From Limnobaculum xujianqingii (GTDB lineage Bacteria; Pseudomonadota; Gammaproteobacteria; Enterobacterales; Enterobacteriaceae): a stretch of DNA of 64,000 nucleotides. Position numbers and translations under genes: made by a program. The stretch covers positions 2,127,501 to 2,191,500 of the forward strand of contig NZ_JABMLK010000001.1 in the NCBI RefSeq assembly GCF_013394855.1, read 5' to 3'. Below are positions 1 through 7,943 of the stretch, piece after piece; within the stretch, counting starts at the first letter, position 1, and each line of letters starts with the position of its first letter. The notes under the pieces were generated by a model. The model was not told the DNA's origin and made no database searches. It worked only from the letters and a program-made list of their open reading frames with translations.

Positions 1-1171
1 CTAATGCTTTTACCCGATCGATATTTCTCTCACTGATAGTTTCAGCATGATCAAAGAACCAGTGTAATCCGTTAAACGGAACTTCCCGGTTAACCTTCTC
101 AAACACATCCAGCATGCGGCTGATTGATTCATCATAAGTCGCGTGTAAGCGGAACGGCCAGCGATTATCTACCAAATGATGAACTACACGCTCCAGTTCA
201 TCTTCCATACCCGGTGGTAAATCAGGGCGTGGCTGTAGAAAATCTTCAAAGTCAGCAGCAGAAAACACCAGCATCTCACCGGCACCGTTATGGCGATAGA
301 AATCACTACCGCTTCCCGGTTTAAGCATATCTGTCCATTTTTCAAAATCATCCAGCTCCTGTTTAGGCCGCTGAGTGAACAGGTTATAAGCAATACGTAC
401 CGTCAGTTGGTTCTCTTTCTCCAACTGCTCGATAATTTGGTAATCTTCCGGATAGTTCTGAAAACCACCTCCGGCATCAATGGCGCTGGTCAAACCAAGG
501 CGATTAAGTTCACGCATAAACTGACGGGTGGAGTTAATTTGCGCTTCCAGCGGCAATTTTGGTCCTTTCGCCAGTGTGGCATAAAGAATTGTTGCATTAG
601 GACGCGCAATCAACATACCGGTCGGATTGCCTTTATCATCACGCTGAATTTCACCGCCGGGAGGGTTTGGCGTATCTTTGGTATACCCTACTACCTGTAG
701 CGCCGCACGGTTTAGCAATGCGCGATCGTAGAGATGCAAAACAAAAACCGGCGTATCCGGAGCGGCTTCATTCAGCTCTTCCAGCGTAGGCATCCGGCGT
801 TCGGCAAACTGAAACTCAGACCAACCGCCAACCACCCGTACCCACTGAGGCGATGGCGTTCTGGCAGCCTGATCTTTTAACATTCTTAGCGCATCAGCCA
901 GTGAAGGTACCCCTTCCCAGCGTAATTCAAGATTGTAATTCAAACCGCCGCGAATCAAATGAAGGTGGGAATCGTTTAAACCCGGGATCACCGTATGGCC
1001 TTTCAGGTCCACTACTGATGTGCCCTCACCGGCATAACGCATCACTTCTGCGTCACTACCTACGGCAAGAAACTTACCCGCTTTAATCGCAACAGCGCTG
1101 GCAAGAGGTTGAGTGCGGTCAACGGTATGAAACTTACCGTTGGTTAAAATTAGTGATGCATGTTCAGACAT
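1..1171 (-). CDS. YtcJ-like metal-dependent amidohydrolase (partial)
   Basis: The gene starts at ATG 1171 behind a GGGAG ribosome site and runs off the left edge of the window, so only about 390 N-terminal residues are visible and the C-terminus is missing. The reading frame stays open throughout. The N-terminal beta-sandwich leads into a GLNDSHLHL motif (His69, His71), the first metal-ligand pair of the amidohydrolase superfamily, and the layout fits the Amidohydro_3 (YtcJ) group, which hydrolyses amide or similar C-N bonds of small cytosolic substrates. The substrate cannot be told from sequence. It is the last visible gene of a minus-strand operon with the monooxygenase-like gene 21 bp upstream and an isochorismatase-fold hydrolase, suggesting catabolism or detoxification of one small molecule. 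That role is inference. Confidence 0.85.
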   Translation of the reverse strand, partial: MSEHASLILTNGKFHTVDRTQPLASAVAIKAGKFLAVGSDAEVMRYAGEGTSVVDLKGHTVIPGLNDSHLHLIRGGLNYNLELRWEGVPSLADALRMLKDQAARTPSPQWVRVVGGWSEFQFAERRMPTLEELNEAAPDTPVFVLHLYDRALLNRAALQVVGYTKDTPNPPGGEIQRDDKGNPTGMLIARPNATILYATLAKGPKLPLEAQINSTRQFMRELNRLGLTSAIDAGGGFQNYPEDYQIIEQLEKENQLTVRIAYNLFTQRPKQELDDFEKWTDMLKPGSGSDFYRHNGAGEMLVFSAADFEDFLQPRPDLPPGMEDELERVVHHLVDNRWPFRLHATYDESISRMLDVFEKVNREVPFNGLHWFFDHAETISERNIDRVKAL

Positions 1172-1192
1172 AATAATCTCCCTTAATTACTC

Positions 1193-1741
1193 TTATCGGG
1201 CTTTTAGCCATCGAGCAAATATTCGTGTCATCATCGGCATCCAGAAATAGACCATTAATCCGGCGACGGTGGCATCATTCAGAAAGTGACCCGGCAAGGT
1301 CCCTTTCAGTTGAGGAAATAGAAATCCCCATATCAAAGGAACAACCAGAGTTGACGGGAAAATAACCGCAATAGAAATAATGAATTGTTTCCATTGTGCA
1401 GGTTTACTTACCCCTGCCTGAGGCGGTGTAAACCAGAATTCAGCGCCTGGCCGAACTTCTAACACATCATCTCCGGCCAGAATCGGCTTTATATCGACTA
1501 CTAACTGTTTCCGCTCGGCCGACTGCGTCCAGCGGTACAGGTTATCCAGTGAATTAAAGCGGATTAATACCGTGTAGGTTTCGTCATCACCGGATGGACG
1601 TATGACGTTAACCCCCATATGACCTTCGAAATGCTGGGCAACAGGTATAATTCGCTGTAACCATTGCTCATAGTCAGATCGGTGAATAGTGTGAATTTTG
1701 TGGGTAATCACCAGCGTTGCTGGCTCAGAATTCGCCATCAT
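1193..1741 (-). CDS. Antibiotic-biosynthesis-monooxygenase domain membrane protein
   Basis: 182 residues. The first 100 or so look like an ABM-type ferredoxin-like alpha/beta barrel, ending in a conserved-looking stretch with Phe-Trp (residues about 100-105). The C-terminal part has two hydrophobic segments (about 120-142 and 152-172), so the ABM domain is probably tethered to the inner membrane facing the cytoplasm. ABM domains act as cofactor-free monooxygenases or simply as small-molecule binding folds; which applies here is unknown. The gene lies between the hydrolase (50 bp upstream) and the amidohydrolase (21 bp downstream) on the same strand, so co-transcription is very likely. The first two residues are both Met; the start could be either one. 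Confidence 0.75.
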   Translation of the reverse strand: MMANSEPATLVITHKIHTIHRSDYEQWLQRIIPVAQHFEGHMGVNVIRPSGDDETYTVLIRFNSLDNLYRWTQSAERKQLVVDIKPILAGDDVLEVRPGAEFWFTPPQAGVSKPAQWKQFIISIAVIFPSTLVVPLIWGFLFPQLKGTLPGHFLNDATVAGLMVYFWMPMMTRIFARWLKAR

Positions 1742-1791
1742 AAAGAGATTTCCCTAAGAGAAGGGATGGCGCAAAGCGCCATCCGGGTGCA

Positions 1792-2439
1792 TCACTTAGT
1801 GCGAGGCGCGGCTTTGTGTACCAGCGTATAAGCGTAGTCTACGCCCATACCATAAGCACCACTGTGCTCACGAACCAAATCCATCACCGCGTCATAAGTC
1901 TCTTTACGAGCCCAGTCACGCTGGTACTCCAGCAGGACTTGCTGCCAGGTCACCGGCACGGCACCGGCCTGAACCATGCGATCAATCGCACGTTCATGGG
2001 CATCAACAGAAGTACCGCCTGAAGTATCCGTCACAACATAAACTTCAAAGCCTTCTTTTAAAGCCATCAGTGCCGGGAAAGTCAGACAAACTTCCGTCCA
2101 CAACGCTGAAATGATCAGTTTTTTACGACCAGTCGCTTTTACTGCTTCAACAAACGCTTTATCTTCCCATGAATTCATGGAGGTACGTTCGATTGGCTTG
2201 ATTTCCGGATGTACAGCTAAAAGCTCAGGCCAGATATAACCGCTGAAACTTTCGGTTTCAACAGAAGTATAAATGGTCGGCACATTAAAAATTTTCCCCG
2301 CTTTAGCTAAGGCGACGGTATTATTTTTCAACTGCTGGCGGTCGATGTTGGCAACACCAAAAGACATTTGTGGCTGATGATCGATAAAAATGAGGGTTGA
2401 ATTTTTTGGATCAATAAGTTCGTGAATAGACATGTTCAT
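1792..2439 (-). CDS. Isochorismatase-fold cysteine hydrolase, YcaC-like
   Basis: About 215 residues from the chosen start, an ATG at 2439 with AAAGG close in front. An upstream in-frame start (2490) would add an unlikely hydrophobic stretch. The isochorismatase-like fold is clear: Asp20 in FIDHQPQM, a Lys near residue 94, and Cys118 in WTEVCLT form the usual Asp-Lys-Cys triad. The overall pattern matches E. coli YcaC, an octameric hydrolase of unknown substrate. It is the promoter-proximal gene of an operon with an ABM-domain membrane protein and an amidohydrolase. The LysR gene at 3233 is transcribed divergently about 800 bp away and is a possible regulator. Confidence 0.85.
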   Translation of the reverse strand: MNMSIHELIDPKNSTLIFIDHQPQMSFGVANIDRQQLKNNTVALAKAGKIFNVPTIYTSVETESFSGYIWPELLAVHPEIKPIERTSMNSWEDKAFVEAVKATGRKKLIISALWTEVCLTFPALMALKEGFEVYVVTDTSGGTSVDAHERAIDRMVQAGAVPVTWQQVLLEYQRDWARKETYDAVMDLVREHSGAYGMGVDYAYTLVHKAAPRTK

Positions 2440-2836
2440 ACCTTTTTCAAGAAACAAGAATACATGCAGCACTATTAAGAATAGTGCCAAATATTAAGTT
2501 AGCCATAAATTCAGCAACGCTTTACAAAATCATTAATAACTGCTGAATACGTTGACAAGAATACGCTTTAAAAAAGAAAAGGGAATAATCAATATCTTTC
2601 AAAAAATAGATTTCGAAAATAAGAAGATAGATATAACTTATTGTATTAACAGATAATAAAAATGTTTATTATTAAGTTCCGTCAACAGCCCTGAACAACA
2701 ACATCAGCCTGACTGATGAATAATTTCTCAGTAAAAAACAACAAAAACATCAATAAATATCAATATAAACAAAAAGATAGAGAGCGTGCCTTACCTTAAT
2801 CATAAAACATGCCTCTATCCTGTCACTAATCGCTGA
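2440..2836. other. AT-rich intergenic region upstream of the hydrolase operon
   Basis: About 400 bases of AT-rich DNA with no open frame worth calling. It should hold the promoter of the minus-strand hydrolase operon and the end of the transcript from the small gene at 2837-3070. I see no convincing operator or terminator hairpin. Confidence 0.5.
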
Positions 2837-3070
2837 TTAACATACAACAGCACTGATATTCATACCAAAGAAGTCATTACTGTATTTATCTTTATTCATT
2901 TGATATTTCTTTAATGCTGCTTCTGTTCCCTCAGATAATATATGAACATTAGAGACAACAAATCCCTGATACAGTAATGAACTAATAACTTCACCACACT
3001 CTTTATCCTCTAAACATTGAGGAACAATAATTTCATCTTTTAATAAAAAAACGTAATGTTTATTATTCAT
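2837..3070 (-). CDS. Small hypothetical protein (77 aa)
   Basis: I do not recognise this protein. It is preceded by a strong GGAGG ribosome site five bases before ATG 3070, which supports translation. The sequence is soluble-looking, with no signal peptide or membrane segment; it opens with a short beta strand (YVFLLKDEIIV) and has two Cys near residues 19 and 25 and one at the C-terminus. It is isolated between the hydrolase operon (same strand) and the divergent LysR gene, so it may be the first gene of that transcription unit or independent. Confidence 0.55.
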   Translation of the reverse strand: MNNKHYVFLLKDEIIVPQCLEDKECGEVISSLLYQGFVVSNVHILSEGTEAALKKYQMNKDKYSNDFFGMNISAVVC

Positions 3071-3232
3071 ATATCCTCCGCAATCGGTTATAAATGTTCC
3101 ACCTGAATCCGGTTGTCAGTGGTAAGCTTGCTACCGGGTAATGTTTCATCGCGATAAGCGGATTACAGCAAAAGCCTGCTGTTATTTATAATGAATAATT
3201 ATCCTCTGGTGATAACCAACAGGAATGGAATA

Positions 3233-4144
3233 ATGGAAATACGCCAGTTGCATGCGTTTGTGGTGCTTGCAGAATCTCTGAGCTTCAGAGAAGCCGCGCA
3301 AAAACTGTTTATCACTCAACCTGCATTAACCAAACAGATCAAAGCGCTGGAGCAATCGCTGGGAGCGCCTCTGTTTACCCGCGGTCGCCATGGAGCCCAG
3401 TTGTCATCGTTTGGCCAACAGCTGTATGAAAAAGCCAAAGAACTGGTTGTTCAGGCACAAGATTTTAAGCAGTTTGCCCAAGAAAGTGCCCGTCAAATCA
3501 AGGGGAATCTGGCCATTGGCTATGGTTTGTCAGGAATAAAGCTAGTTCCTCAGTTAACCGCTCAGTTCAAAAAACGCTATGACAGCATTAGCATTAAACT
3601 GGTGGATATGACCTCCTCAAAACAGACAGAAGCGCTGTTGGAAAATCAGTTACAGATAGGATTTTTACGCCAGCCGGTACACGCCGGTTTAGAGTGCCGA
3701 ACGCTGTTAACAGAAAATTTGGTTCTGCTGGTTAATCCTCGTTTTTATCCTTCAACCGAGATCAACGCACAAAACTATATTCAGCAACTCAATAAGCTAC
3801 CTTTTATTCAAATAGCCACCGGATTTTGTGCCGGCTTCTCACACCTTTCTCATCAGATTGAAAAATTTCTGCACGCCAACAACCTGGCACCTAAAGTGAT
3901 TCAATATGTTGAGGATATGCAAACCATGCTGGCGCTGGTTTCTACCGGAATGGGGGTTGGAATATTTCAGGGAAGTGCCGTTCATATCGCCCCGGCAGAT
4001 GTGGATATTATTCCTTTATCCGGTGAGCACGCCAGCTGGAGTATGGGAATGTGCTGGAATGCAAAATTTGCCAATCCCGTCAGGGATATCTTTATCAATA
4101 TGGTAATGGAACAACAAAAATCAATAATGGTGGCTAACAGCTAG
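3233..4144 (+). CDS. LysR-family transcriptional regulator
   Basis: About 303 residues from ATG 3233, which has AGGA nine bases upstream; an ATG at 3191 would add 14 residues before the normal MEIRQLHAF start of LysR proteins. Residues 1-60 form the winged helix-turn-helix (AAQKLFITQPALTKQIKALE), followed by a linker helix and a type-2 periplasmic-binding-like effector domain (about 90-295). The target is unknown. The nearest candidate is the hydrolase/monooxygenase/amidohydrolase operon on the opposite strand, with one small gene between. The stop codon overlaps the stop of the convergent usher gene in the bases CTAG at 4141-4144. Confidence 0.88.
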   Translation: MEIRQLHAFVVLAESLSFREAAQKLFITQPALTKQIKALEQSLGAPLFTRGRHGAQLSSFGQQLYEKAKELVVQAQDFKQFAQESARQIKGNLAIGYGLSGIKLVPQLTAQFKKRYDSISIKLVDMTSSKQTEALLENQLQIGFLRQPVHAGLECRTLLTENLVLLVNPRFYPSTEINAQNYIQQLNKLPFIQIATGFCAGFSHLSHQIEKFLHANNLAPKVIQYVEDMQTMLALVSTGMGVGIFQGSAVHIAPADVDIIPLSGEHASWSMGMCWNAKFANPVRDIFINMVMEQQKSIMVANS

Positions 4145-6702
4145 CTACAGGTCTGTTGCACAACATGGATGACGCCCGGTGGAATGCCTTCTGGTAACCG
4201 ATAGCTAACCCGGCAAGACTGCTCATGCTCCTTGCCCCACTGAACCAGCACATCACCATCCTGCTCCAGGCCGCTCAGAAAAACTTGTCCCTTTTCTCCA
4301 ACCAAACTACTTTGGGGCTGTTCTCCGTTTTCCAGCGTTGCCACCGCTCCAAAAGGTACCGGCCCACCTTCGGTGCGCAATAGTGTCATCAGCACCCGAT
4401 ACCCCGGATAAATATCAAATTCAGTAACCACTACTGCCCCTCGGGTTGGAACCGTCGTACGTATCTGCTGGATAAATTGGTCATTTTCCACTTCCCCTAA
4501 TGCGTCCAGCGATATCTGATTTCTGCGATAAGGCTGTACGCCGGGTAATACGCCATAACCCCGGAAATCGGTATAAACACCCGTTTGATTATTTACGTTA
4601 GCATCACTAAAACCTGGCGCTTTAATCAACGCTATCGTCTCCCCCAAAGGCTGAGACAAAGTAATGCCATCCCGATGTATGACCACTCCACCCGCTACGC
4701 CATAATTAAGTTTTTGGTTATAGTCATCATAGCTATAGGCGGTATTGGCTTCGCCATACCCTCCTTTGTAAGTCATCCCCAGATTACCGGTGGTATTACG
4801 ATTGTTATGGTCATAGCCCGTTTGCGCGTTCCAGCTCAGTTTATTTCCCTCTAATCCACTACCGCTTAAGCCAGCATTTTGAGTCATTCCACCCTTTTTG
4901 CTGTTACTGATGTAGTAATTAGCACTGGTTCCTGAGCGCCAACGATCCAGAGGAATGCTGATATTTAGCGCAGAAATCTGGTCACTATCAGTATAAGTGG
5001 CCCCGCTACTCGCGCTGGTATTACGGCTATAGGTGTAGTTCAGGCCAAAACGAATACGATCCCAGCTAAAGTTATAGCCAATACCGGCGGAAGCTGTGCT
5101 GCTATTATTCCAGTAATCTTCATTGATAAAGCTAAGGGAAAGCGCACTGTCGCCTATCTTTTGAGAGACCAATGCCTCCTGACGGTTACGCTGGCGATTT
5201 TGGTAACTTTTACTGTTGTTGTAGCTCTCCAGCACATCTGTCAGGCCATAAAATCCATTGGTGGAGTAACGATACCCCGCCACCGTAACATTGGTGCCGG
5301 TTTGTAAAATGTTCTTGTTATAACGCGCACGGAAGGATTGACCCGTATAGTTTTGAATAAGATGCTCCCCCTGCCTGAGAGCGGATTTAGCCTGAGTAGC
5401 ATCAATAGATAGCGCGCCAAAAATCCCCATGCTTTTACCAAAACCCGCTTGTAACGCATGATATTTACTACCGGCGATCTGGCTACCACCATAGGCTGTC
5501 ATTCCCCAGGGCAAACCATAACTTCCGGTCAATTGAGTAAAGACTGTTGCTTCAATGCTATTGTTGTAAGAACGATATTGACCGGATGTCAGGCTATATT
5601 TCATTACCCCCTCACGTAGCAACATGGCTAATGAAGCATAAGGCACCAGTAGATGCTGCTCGCTTCCATCCGCCTCTTTAATGGTGACATCTAAGTCCCC
5701 GGAGCTACCGGTAGGATAAATATCATTAATTTCAAATGCGCCAGGAGCAACATGCGATTGGTAAATCACATAACCGTTCTGACGAACCGTCACTTCAGCA
5801 TTACTGCGAGCTATCCCTCGTACTACCGGAACATAACCGTTTAAGCTATCGGTAACCATATCATCATCAGACATAATCTGAATGCCGCGAAATGGCACGC
5901 TATCAAACAGATCAGAGGGGGTGTTGCTGTCACCAATCGTCAGCTGGCTTTTCAGGGTGTGGATATCCCGCATAACGTAACTATAAATGGACTCCCACTG
6001 CTTATCCTGATTGCTGCTGTTCCAGGTCGAGTAGTTGCGAAAACGCCATGCGCCAAGATTAATACCTGGCTGTAAGCTAATAAACTGCGAGTCCGCAGCG
6101 GAGTTTGGGCTGACGATATTATGTACCCCGGCCAGACTATAATTAAGCAAAACAGCATTAATACCGTCATCCCAGCGATCTACAGGAACATATCCACTGG
6201 GTACATTGGTAATAGCCTCTGCGGGTAAGCTGATATTTAAACGCTGGGCGCTAAATTGTAATACTGCATGGGCTTGGGGTATGGCCAACAGGTTCATGCA
6301 TGACTCAGTACTGGTTTCGTCTGGCTGTAGTTGAGGATAAATATTAACGTTAATCCCCAATTGCTTAAGATTCTCCAGACTAAAGCAGGGCAGCAGGCTA
6401 CTTTCACCTTCAGAGTTTTCTCGCAGTTGAAAAGGGACGTACCAGGTATCAATCATTTTGTCGTTGATATAGATATCAACATAGTAGGTATCACCCGGCT
6501 GAAACCGATGATTTGTTGATGCATTCGCCTTACTTGAGCCGGCCATATCCCTGGACAGAAAAGCGGGATTAAACGCATCTTCTGCAAAGGTACGGGGTAT
6601 AGTGCATGTGGTTACAATGAGTAACAAAATAAAAACCATAGTCCAATAGCTATGATAAAGCCTGTAATATAACCATCTATTAATCCTTGTATTTCTACTC
6701 AA
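4141..6702 (-). CDS. Fimbrial outer-membrane usher, solitary
   Basis: 853 residues, normal for a chaperone-usher pathway usher. An N-terminal signal (hydrophobic about 20-40, ending near AEDAFNPAFL) is followed by the PapC N-terminal chaperone-binding domain (about 42-185), the 24-strand barrel with plug (about 200-680), and the C-terminal domains ending in a Cys-containing tail. Such ushers assemble pilus subunits delivered by a periplasmic chaperone. No chaperone or pilin gene is visible on either side, so partners must be elsewhere or absent. The longest frame starts with TTG 6702 behind AAGGA; no better ATG exists before the signal segment except Met22. The gene looks intact, without frameshift. 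Confidence 0.9.
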   Translation of the reverse strand: MSRNTRINRWLYYRLYHSYWTMVFILLLIVTTCTIPRTFAEDAFNPAFLSRDMAGSSKANASTNHRFQPGDTYYVDIYINDKMIDTWYVPFQLRENSEGESSLLPCFSLENLKQLGINVNIYPQLQPDETSTESCMNLLAIPQAHAVLQFSAQRLNISLPAEAITNVPSGYVPVDRWDDGINAVLLNYSLAGVHNIVSPNSAADSQFISLQPGINLGAWRFRNYSTWNSSNQDKQWESIYSYVMRDIHTLKSQLTIGDSNTPSDLFDSVPFRGIQIMSDDDMVTDSLNGYVPVVRGIARSNAEVTVRQNGYVIYQSHVAPGAFEINDIYPTGSSGDLDVTIKEADGSEQHLLVPYASLAMLLREGVMKYSLTSGQYRSYNNSIEATVFTQLTGSYGLPWGMTAYGGSQIAGSKYHALQAGFGKSMGIFGALSIDATQAKSALRQGEHLIQNYTGQSFRARYNKNILQTGTNVTVAGYRYSTNGFYGLTDVLESYNNSKSYQNRQRNRQEALVSQKIGDSALSLSFINEDYWNNSSTASAGIGYNFSWDRIRFGLNYTYSRNTSASSGATYTDSDQISALNISIPLDRWRSGTSANYYISNSKKGGMTQNAGLSGSGLEGNKLSWNAQTGYDHNNRNTTGNLGMTYKGGYGEANTAYSYDDYNQKLNYGVAGGVVIHRDGITLSQPLGETIALIKAPGFSDANVNNQTGVYTDFRGYGVLPGVQPYRRNQISLDALGEVENDQFIQQIRTTVPTRGAVVVTEFDIYPGYRVLMTLLRTEGGPVPFGAVATLENGEQPQSSLVGEKGQVFLSGLEQDGDVLVQWGKEHEQSCRVSYRLPEGIPPGVIHVVQQTCS

Positions 6703-6960
6703 TACTAATCATTCCTTGTCTGATAAAATTATTATTTTGATAATGATTCTTAATAATATGCGTTATAAAAGATAATAATAAATTGTTCCAGAAAATGATT
6801 CCCGATTCAATAAAGAATTAATTCATACCATTTAAATTAACAATGCTGTAATAGTTAATTTAAATATAACTCCTGAACAACACACAAAAAACAAACACTA
6901 AATGATAAATAATCTCTTTTTTAATAAATAGATAAGTAGTGTTTTTAAATAAAAGCAAAT

Positions 6961-6990
6961 AAGTAAGCGCCTTATATAAGACACTTACTT
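6961..6990 (-). terminator. Stem-loop terminator of the IprA-like gene
   Basis: A 30-base inverted repeat (arms AAGTAAGCGCCTTAT and its near complement, 13 of 15 paired) lies 13 bases beyond the stop of the regulator at 7003. Read on the minus strand it is followed by a T-rich run. The remaining intergenic DNA (6703-6960) is very AT-rich and presumably holds the usher promoter; I see nothing else in it. Confidence 0.6.
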
Positions 6991-7002
6991 AAAATAATGT
7001 TA

Positions 7003-7617
7003 TTAATATTTAGCAGGCAAATGATTTAATTTAATTAACCGCCCCTTTTTCAGGGTAATATAGCCTCCGGTTTTTAAATCTGATAATACTTTCATAATAT
7101 AGCTGCGAGACAAATTAGTACGTTCCTGAATAAACTCAGCAATATTAATGCTATAGCGTTTTTCCTCTGGCAACTGATTAAGCTGAAATAGCAAGTGACG
7201 AACGACCAGATATGAGCTCTTAGTGTGGGCGTAACTATCGCGCCACAAGAAAACCGCATGATAGTACGACAACACTGCGATAACATCTAACCAACAATGC
7301 TCTTTTTCCACTGCCTGATAAAATGCATTACGTTCAACAAGTTCAATATCGCAAACGCTGTTAGTACGCAAATAGCAAAAACGTTGAAAGGTTTCACTCA
7401 TTGGCAAACCAATAAGTTGACGATTCTCACTTGAGAATAACAATAGATCGTCAGACTTCCTTCTTAATTCAGCTTCACCTTGATAAAAGATAGTGATATC
7501 AGGCCCATCATTAGGAATTATTACCCCTGGCTTAATAAGTTCTCTTTTCCCCATTCCTTGCACTAAGGACATAAGACTAATAATGGTCTCTTCGGGTCTT
7601 TCTGGTATAGGAAGCAT
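7003..7617 (-). CDS. IprA/YaiV-type winged-helix regulator
   Basis: About 204 residues. The N-terminal two thirds resemble a cyclic-nucleotide-binding-like beta-roll, and residues about 140-200 form a Crp/Fnr-type winged helix (IAEFIQERTNLSRSYIMKVL). The arrangement fits the IprA (YaiV) group of enterobacterial regulators, linked in Salmonella and E. coli to hydrogen peroxide resistance. Effector and targets are unknown here. An in-frame GTG at 7620 directly precedes ATG 7617; AGGGA upstream could serve either. It is codirectional with the usher gene about 300 bp downstream, separated by a terminator, so control of the usher is possible but unproven. Confidence 0.75.
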   Translation of the reverse strand: MLPIPERPEETIISLMSLVQGMGKRELIKPGVIIPNDGPDITIFYQGEAELRRKSDDLLLFSSENRQLIGLPMSETFQRFCYLRTNSVCDIELVERNAFYQAVEKEHCWLDVIAVLSYYHAVFLWRDSYAHTKSSYLVVRHLLFQLNQLPEEKRYSINIAEFIQERTNLSRSYIMKVLSDLKTGGYITLKKGRLIKLNHLPAKY

Positions 7618-7943
7618 CACTCTTATCCCTGAATAATGTATTTTTATAATGGGTTCAATTAATAAACATAGTTATCCGAGTATGTCTGAGCTTAATTTAA
7701 CCGAATTAAATAGAATATAAAAGCGTTAAACAATAGAGTGAATTATCTGGCTGTTTATCATTCTGATATCTAAATAACATTCAGCGCTTATTGCCTTAGA
7801 TTCCTTGCCGTGCCTCATATTTATATCACTAGCTACTATTGTGTGTGGTCATTCTGAGATAACATATCAAGAAGAAACAGAATCGATCCTTGCTCAGAAA
7901 CACCATCCCCACAATATTCAGCAGTATTTAAAGGATTATCTAT
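7618..7943. promoter_or_regulatory. Divergent promoter region, regulator / alpha-2-macroglobulin
   Basis: A 326-base gap between two divergent genes. It must contain both promoters. I cannot assign boxes with confidence. A reading frame from 7805 overlaps the start of the next gene and has no convincing ribosome site or protein character. Confidence 0.4.

Noticed and set aside
290..1086. Plus-strand frames over the amidohydrolase
   Set aside because: The minus strand is open for 390 codons with a recognisable metal motif; plus-strand frames have no protein character.
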